NCBI GenBank assembly: GCA_963582065.1
Contig: CAUZRQ010000017.1
Span: 1 to 64,000, forward strand
Origin: UBA8437 sp963582065
Lineage (GTDB): Bacteria > Planctomycetota > Planctomycetia > Planctomycetales > Planctomycetaceae
Reading direction: 5' to 3'
DNA: 64,000 bases
The notes beneath the pieces were generated by a model. The model was not told where the DNA came from. It made no database searches and worked only from the letters and a program-made list of their open reading frames with translations. Below are positions 17,409 to 25,876 of the stretch, piece by piece. The first letter of the stretch is position 1; each line of letters begins with the position of its first letter. The translations under genes were made by a program, and so were the position numbers.

Positions 17409-18440
17409 CTAACGGTCCGGCGTCCCGTTGTCCCCGTTGTCCCCGTTGTCCCCGCCGACCTCCGGATTGACCCAGCACGGCAACGGTTTCCCGGCCAGGC
17501 CCGCCAGCAGGTTGTTTGCGGCGATTTCGGCCATGCCATTTCGGCTCGAGATCGTGGCACTGGCGATGTGGGGGACGACCACGCAATTGGGCAGCGACAG
17601 CAGCGGATCATCGGCCGCCGGCGGCTCGGGATCGGTGACGTCGAGGCCGGCGGCGAAGATCTCGCCATTGGAGAGGGCGTCGTGAAGATCCTCGCTGACG
17701 TGCAGCGGGCCGCGGGCCGAGTTGATGAACACAGCGGTCGACTTCATCTTGCCGAACGCGATGGTGTTGAACATGCCGACGGTGGTGTCGTTGAGGTCGA
17801 CGTGGACCGTAACGAAGTCGGACTCGGCCAGCAGCGTGTCGAGATCGACCTGCCGCGCTCCCAGTTCCGCCTCGGCCGCCTCGTTGGTGTACCGGTCGTG
17901 GTAGAGCACCTCCATGCCCCAACCGCCGTGGCATCTTTTGGCCATCGCAAACCCGATTCGCCCCATGCCGACGATGCCGATGGTCTTCCCACAAAGGTCC
18001 AGTCCGACGTGCCCCCGCGGTTCCCATGTCTTCCACTCACCACCGCGGACGTAGTCGGCGGCCTCGACGATCCGGCGTGCCGCGGTGATCAACAGGGTGA
18101 AGGCCATGTCGGCGGTGGCGTCGGTCAGCACACCGGGCGTGTGGCCCACGCGAATGCCTCTGCGAGTTGCCTCGAGGACGTCGATGTTGTTGAAGCCGAC
18201 GGCGTAGTTGCTGACGACGGTCAACTGGTTGCCGGCTGCTTCGAAGAACTCGGCATCGACGTCCTCGGTCAGCAGGCTGAGCACTCCGTGGCAGCCGGCG
18301 ATTTTTTCGAGCAGCAGGTCCCGAGACGGCGGCAGCGGCTCGGTCCAGATCTCGGCGTCACAGGCGGCCTGGACGATTTCCAGTCCAGCGTCTGGGATGT
18401 AGCGTGTGACAAAAACTCGGTGCTTGGCGTCGGATGACAT
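17409..18440 (-). CDS. D-2-hydroxyacid dehydrogenase (glycerate dehydrogenase/hydroxypyruvate reductase-like)
   Basis: From ATG 18440 the product is 343 aa and starts 'MSSDAKHRVFVTRYIP', as expected for the family. The NAD-binding 'GIVGMGRIG' motif and the catalytic Arg in 'NSARGP', Glu in 'DPEPP' and His in 'PHIASAT' are all present. Enzymes of this type interconvert hydroxypyruvate or glyoxylate and D-glycerate or glycolate using NAD(P)H. The last residues are an odd GDN tandem tail from a 9-base repeat. An in-frame ATG at 18491 has a perfect AGGAGGTGA immediately before it but unusually short spacing, so a 17-residue longer N-terminus is possible. Confidence 0.85.
   Translation of the reverse strand: MSSDAKHRVFVTRYIPDAGLEIVQAACDAEIWTEPLPPSRDLLLEKIAGCHGVLSLLTEDVDAEFFEAAGNQLTVVSNYAVGFNNIDVLEATRRGIRVGHTPGVLTDATADMAFTLLITAARRIVEAADYVRGGEWKTWEPRGHVGLDLCGKTIGIVGMGRIGFAMAKRCHGGWGMEVLYHDRYTNEAAEAELGARQVDLDTLLAESDFVTVHVDLNDTTVGMFNTIAFGKMKSTAVFINSARGPLHVSEDLHDALSNGEIFAAGLDVTDPEPPAADDPLLSLPNCVVVPHIASATISSRNGMAEIAANNLLAGLAGKPLPCWVNPEVGGDNGDNGDNGTPDR
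17428..17454 (-). repeat. 9-bp coding tandem repeat at 3' end of dehydrogenase gene
   Basis: Three exact copies of ttgtccccg (+ strand) encode a Gly-Asp-Asn repeat at the extreme C-terminus of the dehydrogenase. The unit length preserves frame. This looks like recent slippage expansion in a dispensable tail. Confidence 0.9.
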
Positions 18441-18501
18441 CGGGGCAACTCCCGAGCAAGGCGGCGTGGACGAGTCCGGTGTCGACTCCATTCACCTCCT
18501 G

Positions 18502-18538
18502 CGTGACATCCTCAAGGTGGGGCGGGGTTGATGTCACG
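18502..18538 (-). promoter_or_regulatory. 9-bp inverted repeat in dehydrogenase leader
   Basis: CGTGACATC and GATGTCACG are perfect reverse complements separated by 19 bases. The right-hand arm (in transcript order) abuts the AGGAGGTGA ribosome-binding site at 18494-18502 ahead of ATG 18491. It could be an RNA hairpin influencing translation or a repressor operator downstream of the promoter at 18578-18607. Confidence 0.45.
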
Positions 18539-18577
18539 GCCCGGCGGGTGCGGCCTGCCTGCCGCGTGGGCACTTCC

Positions 18578-18607
18578 AGTCTAATCGGGCCGGCGGGCCG
18601 CTGGCAA
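18578..18607 (-). promoter_or_regulatory. Sigma70-like promoter for the dehydrogenase/phosphatase pair
   Basis: On the minus strand TTGCCA (18602-18607) is followed after 18 bases by TAGACT (18578-18583), 5/6 and 4/6 matches to consensus. It would give a leader of about 130 bases before ATG 18440, containing the inverted repeat. Confidence 0.45.
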
Positions 18608-18619
18608 TCATCACATTCG

Positions 18620-20242
18620 TTAACGCCCGTCGCGAATCATCTCGCGGGCCGCGTTGCGACCGCAGGCCCCCATCACGCCACCACCGGGGTGAGTGGCACT
18701 GCCGCAGAGGTAGAGGCCGTCCAGGGGAGTGCGGTGGTCGGCCCAGCCAGGGACCGGACGCAGGTTGAACAGCTGGTGCAACGGCATCGCTCCCTGGAAG
18801 ATGTTGCCCCCGGTCAGGCCGAAGGTCCGTTCGAGGTCGACCGGCGAGAGGACCTGGTGGTGGAGGATCGAATCGGGGACGTTTGGTGCGTAGCGGGCGA
18901 TCTCGGCCAGGCAGCGATCCAACAGCGTCTCTCGGGCGTTGTCGTCCCACGGTCCGTCGGCGAGATGGTAGGGAGCGTACTGGACGAACAGCGACAGCAC
19001 ATGCTGGCCGCGGGGGGCCAGTGTCGTGTCGACCGAACTGGGGATGGTCATTTCGACGATGGGCCGATCGGAGATCCGACCCTGCCGGGCGTCGTCGTAG
19101 GCTGTTTCGAGGTATTCGCAGCCGGTGCCGATGTGGATCGTGCCGCGATGTTGCGGACCCGGTTGGTCGTGTCCGGGATAACACAGAAAATCGGGCAGTT
19201 GGCTGACGGCGAGATTGATCTTGGCACTGGCACTCGCGTAGTCGATGCGGTCGACGGCACGGACGAATCCGTCGGGGAGTGCCGATTCGGAGACCAGCCG
19301 ACGGAAGGTCTGGTGCGCGTCGATGTTGCTGGCGACTCGACGGGCGGCGATCGAGGTGCCGTCGACGACCACCCCGGTCACCCTGGTGCCGTCGGTCTCG
19401 ATCTGCTCCACCGTGCACCCGGTACGGATTTCGACACCCCGCTCGGTCGCCGCGGCGGCCAGTGCATTGGAGAGACCACCCATGCCCCCCTCGACGTAGC
19501 CCCAGACTCCACGGGCTCCACCGGCCGATCCCATCACGTGGTGCAGAAGCACGTAGCCGGTGCCCGGAGCCGAGATCGGTTGGAACGTGCCGATGATCGC
19601 ATCGGTTGCGAGCGTGCTCTTGAGCACGTCCGATTCGAACCAGCGGTCGAGAATCGGTCGTGCGGCCCCGGTCAGCAACTCGATCGCCTCGGGCAGATCC
19701 TCGCCCAGATCTCCCAGGGCCTGGTAAAGCGACCAGGCCGAGCCGGCATCCCGGATCTTCGAGAAGACTCCTCGTCGACGCCATGACTTGGGCAGGGGCA
19801 GCAGGCTGGGGGCCGGGCGGGACAACATGGGTTCGAGTCGCTCGGCGATTCGTTCGAGCAGTGCTTCGTAACGGGGAAACGCCTCGGCGTCGGATTCGGA
19901 GAACTTGGCGATCTCGCGACGGTTGGATTTGCCATCGGGCCCTAGCAGCAACCAGCGGCCGTCTTCGGTCGGGGTGAACGACGACGGGTTGCGAGGCAGC
20001 ACGCGGTAACCGTGTCGGGCGAGTTCGAGATCGCGTTCGATTTCGGGCAGCAGCAGGCTGACGACATAGCTGGCCGTCGACACCTTGAAGCCGGGCCAGG
20101 GTTCATCGGTCACGCACGCGCCGCCGACGACGTCCCGTCGTTCGAGCACCAACACTCGCCAGCCCGCGTCGGCGAGGCCGGCTGCACAGACCAGGCCGTT
20201 GTGGCCAGCGCCGATGATCACGCAGTCAAATGCGGTCGTCAT
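18620..20242 (-). CDS. CrtI/PYROXD2-like FAD-dependent oxidoreductase
   Basis: The 540-aa product starts 'MTTAFDCVIIGAGHNG', a dinucleotide-binding GxGxxG, followed by 'VLERRDVVGGA', the amine-oxidase/phytoene-desaturase-type FAD motif. The C-terminal 'LYLCGSATHPGGGVMGACGRNAA' is the typical closing FAD-binding motif of this superfamily. The closest match I recognise is the PYROXD2 type rather than a true carotenoid desaturase, and no carotenoid genes are nearby. The start overlaps the end of the upstream Gfo/Idh gene by 17 bases, with GAGG seven bases ahead, so the pair is probably cotranscribed. The substrate is unknown. Confidence 0.82.
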   Translation of the reverse strand: MTTAFDCVIIGAGHNGLVCAAGLADAGWRVLVLERRDVVGGACVTDEPWPGFKVSTASYVVSLLLPEIERDLELARHGYRVLPRNPSSFTPTEDGRWLLLGPDGKSNRREIAKFSESDAEAFPRYEALLERIAERLEPMLSRPAPSLLPLPKSWRRRGVFSKIRDAGSAWSLYQALGDLGEDLPEAIELLTGAARPILDRWFESDVLKSTLATDAIIGTFQPISAPGTGYVLLHHVMGSAGGARGVWGYVEGGMGGLSNALAAAATERGVEIRTGCTVEQIETDGTRVTGVVVDGTSIAARRVASNIDAHQTFRRLVSESALPDGFVRAVDRIDYASASAKINLAVSQLPDFLCYPGHDQPGPQHRGTIHIGTGCEYLETAYDDARQGRISDRPIVEMTIPSSVDTTLAPRGQHVLSLFVQYAPYHLADGPWDDNARETLLDRCLAEIARYAPNVPDSILHHQVLSPVDLERTFGLTGGNIFQGAMPLHQLFNLRPVPGWADHRTPLDGLYLCGSATHPGGGVMGACGRNAAREMIRDGR

Positions 20243-21542
20243 GACCGGCCTCGGCCAGAGTCATCGCCTCGATGTCGTCGCCGAATCCCCCGTCGTCCTC
20301 GACCCAGGCCACCTCGCGACCCAGGCGGTGGGCAAGATTGCCCAGGTGACAGAGCGTACTGCTGGTGGCGCCGGTGGCGATGTCGGCGTGGGGCAATTCC
20401 CTGGAGCGAAGGCAATCGATGAAGTTCGCCAGGTGATCGTCGTCAACGCGGTGACCGTTGCCGACGGGTGCCTCGCTGCGACCGTAGATCTTGTAACCGC
20501 CGCGGTCGATGACCAGCGTTCCCAGTTCTCCGTAGAACGCGGTTCCCTCGCTGCGGCCCTCGGGGCCGCGAGTGCTCCACAGCCGGTGCTCCCACGCGAT
20601 GGTAGCGTCGGGGTAGTCGAACTGGACGCAGAGCGTGTCGGGGGTCTGGCGGTCGTCCTGGAAATGGTAGATGCCCCCGCTGGCCGAGACGCGTGCGGGC
20701 AGTTCCAGACCGAGCCCCCAGCGGGCGGTATCGAGAGTGTGAACGCCGTAGCGACCCAGGGCCCCGGTGCCGAAATCCCAGAACCATTGCCAGCTGCCGT
20801 GGAACCGGGTCGGATGAAATGGGCGTTCGGCGGCAGCACCCAGCCAGGCGGCGTAGTCGACTCCGGGAGGGGCATCGGTTTCGGACCGCGTGCCGATCGA
20901 CTTGCCGCGGTGCACTGTCCAGGCGCGTGCCAGTCGCACTCGACCGATTTCACCGGCGTGCAGCAGGTCGATGGCCTCGCGGAAGTGGTGGCCGCTGCGT
21001 TGCTGGAGACCGCACTGGATCACGCGTCCGGTTGAGCGGGCCGTTTCGATCATGGCTCGCGATTCTGAGATGGTGCGAGACACCGGAGCCTCGACGAAGA
21101 CATCCTTGCCGGCCAGGCAGGCCAGTTGGGTCATCGTTGCGTGATGGTGATCGGGCGTGGCGATCACCACGGCATCGAGATCATCCCGGTCGATCACGCG
21201 ACGAAAGTCCGAGAGGTGTTCGGGGGCGAATCCCTGTGCGTCGACGATGCGGGGCGCGGCGGTTGCCAGCACGTTGGGGTCGACGTCGCAGAGCACCGGA
21301 ACGTCGGTGTCGCTGCGGGCGGCGAGCCGCGTGGCGAGTTCGAGTCCACGGCGGCGGGTGCCGATCACCGCGACGGCGATTCGCTCGTTGGGTGACGCCG
21401 ATGTCCTGCCCGAGGCCAGCGTGACCACCCCGGCCGCGGCAACCCCGGCCACCGCAGCGTTCTTGGCGCTGTGACCGAGAAACTCGCGGCGACTCAGGTC
21501 GTCCTGATCAGGTGGGGCCGGTGGCGTCGACTGGGTGGACAT
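20226..21542 (-). CDS. Tat-exported Gfo/Idh/MocA oxidoreductase lacking the EKP lysine
   Basis: The 438-aa product has a twin-arginine signal ('SRREFLG' at 17-23, then a hydrophobic Ala/Val-rich stretch to about 45). The Rossmann motif is altered to 'VAVIGTRRRG'. Gfo/Idh/MocA enzymes use NAD(P) to oxidise sugars or cyclitols and are greatly expanded in planctomycetes. The family's catalytic 'EKP' motif reads Glu151-Ala152-Pro153 here, so the usual lysine is missing. Activity may be changed or lost. The gene is first of a pair with the flavoprotein. A TACACT -10-like box lies six bases before the ATG, suggesting a leaderless transcript. Confidence 0.85.
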   Translation of the reverse strand: MSTQSTPPAPPDQDDLSRREFLGHSAKNAAVAGVAAAGVVTLASGRTSASPNERIAVAVIGTRRRGLELATRLAARSDTDVPVLCDVDPNVLATAAPRIVDAQGFAPEHLSDFRRVIDRDDLDAVVIATPDHHHATMTQLACLAGKDVFVEAPVSRTISESRAMIETARSTGRVIQCGLQQRSGHHFREAIDLLHAGEIGRVRLARAWTVHRGKSIGTRSETDAPPGVDYAAWLGAAAERPFHPTRFHGSWQWFWDFGTGALGRYGVHTLDTARWGLGLELPARVSASGGIYHFQDDRQTPDTLCVQFDYPDATIAWEHRLWSTRGPEGRSEGTAFYGELGTLVIDRGGYKIYGRSEAPVGNGHRVDDDHLANFIDCLRSRELPHADIATGATSSTLCHLGNLAHRLGREVAWVEDDGGFGDDIEAMTLAEAGHDDRI

Positions 21543-21600
21543 GCAGCCAGTGTAGCAATGCCATTCGGGGGGCCGCCAGTGGCGATCGTTGCGACGGATC

Positions 21601-21629
21601 TTGACACCCGTTGGGGATTGTGAGACGAC
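21601..21629 (+). promoter_or_regulatory. Candidate promoter for small membrane protein
   Basis: A perfect TTGACA lies at 21601-21606; 17 bases later the -10 position reads GACGAC, a poor match. It sits 46 bases upstream of the ATG at 21675. Confidence 0.3.
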
Positions 21630-21674
21630 TCCGTCGGTGGCCGGGTTCTCGTACCGGAAAAGGAGTTCGAACCG

Positions 21675-21908
21675 ATGGACGGATTGAGGCGGACCATACG
21701 CCGTTGCCTGGGTCTGGGCGGGATCCTGTTGGCCACGCTGTTGATCTCAGCCGGTCTGCTCGCGGTGTTCTCGGCTGCCGGAGATCGGGTGGTCGAGAAG
21801 GTAATGACGGTGATTTCCGCGGTGTCGTTGCTGGCCGTACTCGTCGACGGCGTCGTGTTGCTGGTCGCTGTCGGTTTGGTTGCGAGCGGCTCGACCGAGG
21901 ATCCGTAG
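21675..21908 (+). CDS. Small two-helix membrane protein
   Basis: The 77-aa product starts at ATG 21675 with AAAGGAG nine bases upstream, a good ribosome-binding site, which is the main reason to accept such a short gene. Two hydrophobic helices (about residues 12-33 and 43-70) flank a short charged loop 'SAAGDRVVEKV'. It stands alone on the + strand between two minus-strand operons and converges on purL with only 12 bases between the stop codons. No family recognised; function unknown. Confidence 0.65.
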   Translation: MDGLRRTIRRCLGLGGILLATLLISAGLLAVFSAAGDRVVEKVMTVISAVSLLAVLVDGVVLLVAVGLVASGSTEDP

Positions 21909-21920
21909 CCGGTCGGCCTC

Positions 21921-24839
21921 TCAATCCCAGTCCAGCGGAGCCTGCCAGGCCCGCTTGAGATCGGCCAGCGACGAGTCGACCAGTGTGCCGCCGTGGTCGC
22001 CGAGGATTTCCAGACGATCACCGTCATTGGTGGTTCCCACGTGGACCACCGGCTGCCCGTCGATCGCTTCGCGGAACGCCGGCTCGCAGTCCCCGGTCAC
22101 CTCGACCAGGAACCGTGTTGGACTTTCCGAGAACAACAACTCGCCGCTCGAGAGTCCCGGAGACACCGCGGCGAGTTCGGCCAGGTCGAGCGAAACGCCG
22201 ACCCCGCCGGCGAAGGCCATCTCGGCGGTCGCCACCGCGAGGCCGCCCTCGCTGAGGTCGTGGCAACTGCGGATCGACCTGGAGCCGATGGCGGCGTGGA
22301 GCCGGACGAGCCGTTCGGGGGCGGTGTCGAGGTCGACTCGTGGGACCGTTCCACCGGTGAGCGAGTTGACCAGCGCGATGTGGCTTCCGCCGAGTTCCTT
22401 GAGAGTGTGTCCGACCAGGAACAGCCGGTTGCCGGCCTGCTTGAGGTCCATCGAGACGACTTGCGAAATGTCCTCGACCTGGCCCAGGGCGCTGATCAAC
22501 AGGGTCGAGGGGATGGCGAGATGATTTCGCTGTCCGGATTCGTCATCCCAGGCGAACTCGTTGTTCAAGCTGTCCTTGCCGCTGATGAACGGTGTGCCGA
22601 AGGCGACGGCGGCGTCGTAGCAGCCCAGTGCCGCGCGGACCAGTGTTCCCAGCGTCTCGGGGCGTTCGGTGTTGCCCCAGCAGAAGTTGTCGAGGATCGC
22701 GATCCGTGTCGGGTCGGCGCCGGTCGCGACGCAGTTCCTCAGGGCCTCGTCGATCGCCGCGATTGCCATCCAGTAGGGGTCGAGATCACCGTAGTGGGGG
22801 TTGATTCCGCAGGAGACGACCAGGCCGCGGGTGGATTCGAGATCCGGGCGGACGACCGCGGCGTCGGACGGGCCGTCGTCGGCGGCACCGACGAGCGGTT
22901 TCAACACGCTGCCGGCCTGCACCTCGTGGTCGTACTGCCGGATCACCCACTCCTTGCTGCAGACGTTCAGCGATCCGAGTACCGCCAGCAGGTCGTCGTC
23001 CCAGCGGTCCCGAGGGGGCAGTTCGAGCGGTTCCTCGGGCGGGGGCTTGTAGACGGCCTCGCGGATGACCGGCGGTCGGCCGTCGTGAAGGAACTTCATG
23101 GTGATGTCGCCGACGAGCGTCTCGTTGTATTTCAGCACCAGGCGACCGGTGTCCTGGAATTCGCCGATCACTGCCGCTTCCACACCCTCCGAATCGCACA
23201 GCGAGTGGAACTCATCCCAGTTCTCCGGCGGTACGGCGAGCACCATCCGTTCCTGGGCTTCGGAGATCCAGATCTCGGTGTAGGAGAGGCCCTCGTATTT
23301 CAGTGGAGCGCGGTCCAGCCAGACCTCCACCCCCAGTTCCTCCCCCATCTCGCCGACGGCACTGCTGAAGCCGCCGGCTCCGCAATCAGTGATCGCCGTG
23401 TAGAGTCCCCGATCGCGGGCCTCGAGCACCACGTCAACGACCATCTTCTCGGTGATCGCGTTCCCGATCTGGACCGCGCCGCCGGAGAGTTCCTCGCTCC
23501 CGTCGGTCAACTCGGCCGACGAGAAGGTGGCACCGTGAATCCCGTCACGGCCGGTCCGGCCGCCGACGGTCACGACCAGGTCTCCGGGACGAGCGGCCTT
23601 GGTCGACAGTCCGACCGGGATCGTGGCCACGTTGCCGCAGAAGACCAGTGGATTGCCCAGGAAGCGGTCGTCGAAGCAGATGGCTCCATTGACCGTGGGG
23701 ATGCCCATCCGGTTGCCGTAGTCACGGACACCCGAGACCACTCCACGCATCACGCCACGCGGATGCAGCACTCCCGGCGGCAGTTCTTCGACGGGCGTAT
23801 CCGGCCGCGCGAAGCAGAAGACGTCGGTATTGCAGACCGGTCGTGCACCCATCCCGGTGCCCAGCGGGTCGCGGATCACGCCGCCGAGCCCCGTGTTGGC
23901 TCCGCCGTAGGGCTCAAGCGCCGAGGGGTGATTGTGTGTCTCGACCTTGAAGCAGACATCGAGCGTGTCGTGGAACGTCACGATCCCGGCATTGTCGCGA
24001 AAAACGCTGACGCACCAGTCGTCGTCCCCGAGCCGTTCACGGATCACAGTTGTCGCTTCGAAGATGGTCTCCTTGAGCATCTGGTCGAAGTGCCGTTCGG
24101 TTGATTCGTCGCGGTAGTGGATCCGGCCGCCGAGCGTCTTGTGCGAGCAGTGTTCGCTCCATGTCTGTGCGACTGTTTCGAGTTCGATGTCGGTGGGGTC
24201 GCGATCGAGCGAGATGAAGTGATCGCGTATGGTCCGCATCTCCTCGAGCGAGAGGTAGAGTTGCCCGTCCCGGCTTTGCTGTTGGAGTGCGTCGTCGTCC
24301 ATGTCCCGGAGTGCGACATTCTGGAGTTCGAACGTGTAGTTGCTGCCCAGGGCGATCGAGTCCATCAACAGGGGACCCTCGACGATGTGTTCGATCGCGT
24401 CGTTGGCCAGTACCCGTTCGGCCAGGCGAGCCAGGTCGGTTGCCGAGGCGTCGGGGTTGATGCGGTACTTGCGGCAGGTGGCAACCGCTTCGACGGGCAA
24501 GCCGAGTTCTCCCAGGGCCTTCAGTGTGCTCTGCGCGACGTTGTCGGTGACGCCGGGCTTGAAGAGAACGTTGAGCAGTTGGTCGTCGTCGTCGGCCACG
24601 GAATCGAGGGATCCGTCGAGTGAGCGGATGGCGTGGTCCTCGACGATGGCATCGACCAGCAGGCTGCCGGCGGTCTCGGCCACCCGGGCGCTGTCGGCGT
24701 CGGTCTGGATCAGGAAGCTTCTCGAGGCATGGACATCACGGACGGTGGTGATGCCCAGGTCGCGGCCGGCCGAGATCACTCGGGCCGCCTCGCGGTCGGC
24801 TTCGTTGGCCGAGGGTCGGACTTCGATTTCCCAGAGCAT
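21921..24839 (-). CDS. purL: Phosphoribosylformylglycinamidine synthase, PurS-PurS-PurL fusion
   Basis: The 972-aa enzyme catalyses the ATP-dependent conversion of FGAR to FGAM in purine synthesis, with ammonia from a separate PurQ glutaminase. Residues 1-75 and about 86-160 each look like a PurS domain. The PurL core follows: 'PTDIELETVAQTWSEHCSHK' (about 210-230), 'HNHPSALEPYGGANTGLGG' (about 301-320) and 'DCGAGGFSSAVGEMG'. It is longer than a stand-alone PurL (about 740 aa) yet ends without a glutaminase domain. The ATG has AGGGA five bases upstream. tyrA lies 63 bases upstream on the same strand. Confidence 0.92.
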   Translation of the reverse strand: MLWEIEVRPSANEADREAARVISAGRDLGITTVRDVHASRSFLIQTDADSARVAETAGSLLVDAIVEDHAIRSLDGSLDSVADDDDQLLNVLFKPGVTDNVAQSTLKALGELGLPVEAVATCRKYRINPDASATDLARLAERVLANDAIEHIVEGPLLMDSIALGSNYTFELQNVALRDMDDDALQQQSRDGQLYLSLEEMRTIRDHFISLDRDPTDIELETVAQTWSEHCSHKTLGGRIHYRDESTERHFDQMLKETIFEATTVIRERLGDDDWCVSVFRDNAGIVTFHDTLDVCFKVETHNHPSALEPYGGANTGLGGVIRDPLGTGMGARPVCNTDVFCFARPDTPVEELPPGVLHPRGVMRGVVSGVRDYGNRMGIPTVNGAICFDDRFLGNPLVFCGNVATIPVGLSTKAARPGDLVVTVGGRTGRDGIHGATFSSAELTDGSEELSGGAVQIGNAITEKMVVDVVLEARDRGLYTAITDCGAGGFSSAVGEMGEELGVEVWLDRAPLKYEGLSYTEIWISEAQERMVLAVPPENWDEFHSLCDSEGVEAAVIGEFQDTGRLVLKYNETLVGDITMKFLHDGRPPVIREAVYKPPPEEPLELPPRDRWDDDLLAVLGSLNVCSKEWVIRQYDHEVQAGSVLKPLVGAADDGPSDAAVVRPDLESTRGLVVSCGINPHYGDLDPYWMAIAAIDEALRNCVATGADPTRIAILDNFCWGNTERPETLGTLVRAALGCYDAAVAFGTPFISGKDSLNNEFAWDDESGQRNHLAIPSTLLISALGQVEDISQVVSMDLKQAGNRLFLVGHTLKELGGSHIALVNSLTGGTVPRVDLDTAPERLVRLHAAIGSRSIRSCHDLSEGGLAVATAEMAFAGGVGVSLDLAELAAVSPGLSSGELLFSESPTRFLVEVTGDCEPAFREAIDGQPVVHVGTTNDGDRLEILGDHGGTLVDSSLADLKRAWQAPLDWD

Positions 24840-24902
24840 GCCATCCCTGGACGGGTCGGGGTCGGGGTCGGTCGTGACGGCGGGTCGGGAGCAGCTCCCG
24901 GC

Positions 24903-25769
24903 TCAACCCAGTCCGTCGCGTTTTCTTTTGGCCTCTTCGAGCAGCTTTTGCAAGGCGCAACCGTCGTCGTGTGCGAGTCCGTCGGAGAATTCTTCGAGCC
25001 GGACCTGGAACCGGGCCAGCGCGGTTGCGATGGCCGTCGAGTTGTGTTGGAAGATCGGGAGCCACAGTGCCGGGTCGCCGGAGGCGATTCGGGTGGTGTC
25101 CCGCAGCCCGGTGGCCGACAGTTCGATGTCCTTGTCAGACAGCGAGCCGACCAACACGGCGGCGATCAGGTGCGGCAGGTGGCTGGTACGGGCCAGTGTC
25201 TGGTCGTGCTCGTCCGGTGTGCGATGGATCACGACGGCACCCAGTGCCGTCCAGAAGTTGTCGAGCCGTGCCGTGTCAGACGGGTTGGCGGTCGGCTGCG
25301 GCGTCACGACACAGACCTTTCGGTCGAACAGGTCAGCATCGGCGTGTTCGAAGCCCTGGCGCGTCGAGCCGGCCAGCGGATGAGACCCGATGAACGCAGG
25401 GCCACTGACTCCGTCCAGGTCGGCGAGTTCCTGGCACAGGATCCGCTTGGTGCTGCCCGCATCGGTCACCAACGACGTCCCGGACATCACTTCGACCAGG
25501 GCGCGGACATCGCCGGCGATCCGGTTGACCGGAGTGCAGACGACGGCGAGATCCGCATCCGCAGCTGCGGTGACGTCGGTTGATCCCTCGTCGATCAGGC
25601 CGGCATCGACTGCGCCGGCCAGTCGTGTCTCGGTTCGCCCAATGCCGACAATCCGACCGGCGACGTGCTGTCGCCGCGCGGCGGCGGCGATCGAACCGCC
25701 GATCATCCCCACGCCCGTGATGGCGAGGGTGCCCAGGAGCGGCTCGGACGTTGCGGACGATTTGGACAT
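24903..25769 (-). CDS. tyrA: Prephenate dehydrogenase
   Basis: The 288-aa product has the N-terminal Rossmann motif 'ITGVGMIGGSIAAAARR' and family signatures 'VVCTPVNRIAGDV', 'DAGSTK', 'GSHPLAGSTRQGFEHAD' and 'LFDRKVCVVTP'. Prephenate dehydrogenase oxidatively decarboxylates prephenate to 4-hydroxyphenylpyruvate in tyrosine synthesis using NAD(P)+. The His in 'GSHPLAG' is the catalytic residue. The length matches the single-domain form, with no ACT or chorismate mutase domain; a separate aroH lies at 56709 in this window. It precedes purL by 63 bases. Confidence 0.92.
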   Translation of the reverse strand: MSKSSATSEPLLGTLAITGVGMIGGSIAAAARRQHVAGRIVGIGRTETRLAGAVDAGLIDEGSTDVTAAADADLAVVCTPVNRIAGDVRALVEVMSGTSLVTDAGSTKRILCQELADLDGVSGPAFIGSHPLAGSTRQGFEHADADLFDRKVCVVTPQPTANPSDTARLDNFWTALGAVVIHRTPDEHDQTLARTSHLPHLIAAVLVGSLSDKDIELSATGLRDTTRIASGDPALWLPIFQHNSTAIATALARFQVRLEEFSDGLAHDDGCALQKLLEEAKRKRDGLG

Positions 25770-25876
25770 CAGCCTGTCGAGAAGGGGTGACGTGGATCAG
25801 CCTCCGGATCCTAACCAACCAAACCGACTGGTGACAGCGGCGGGCATTCGACGTTGAATCGCCGGATGCCTGGTGT

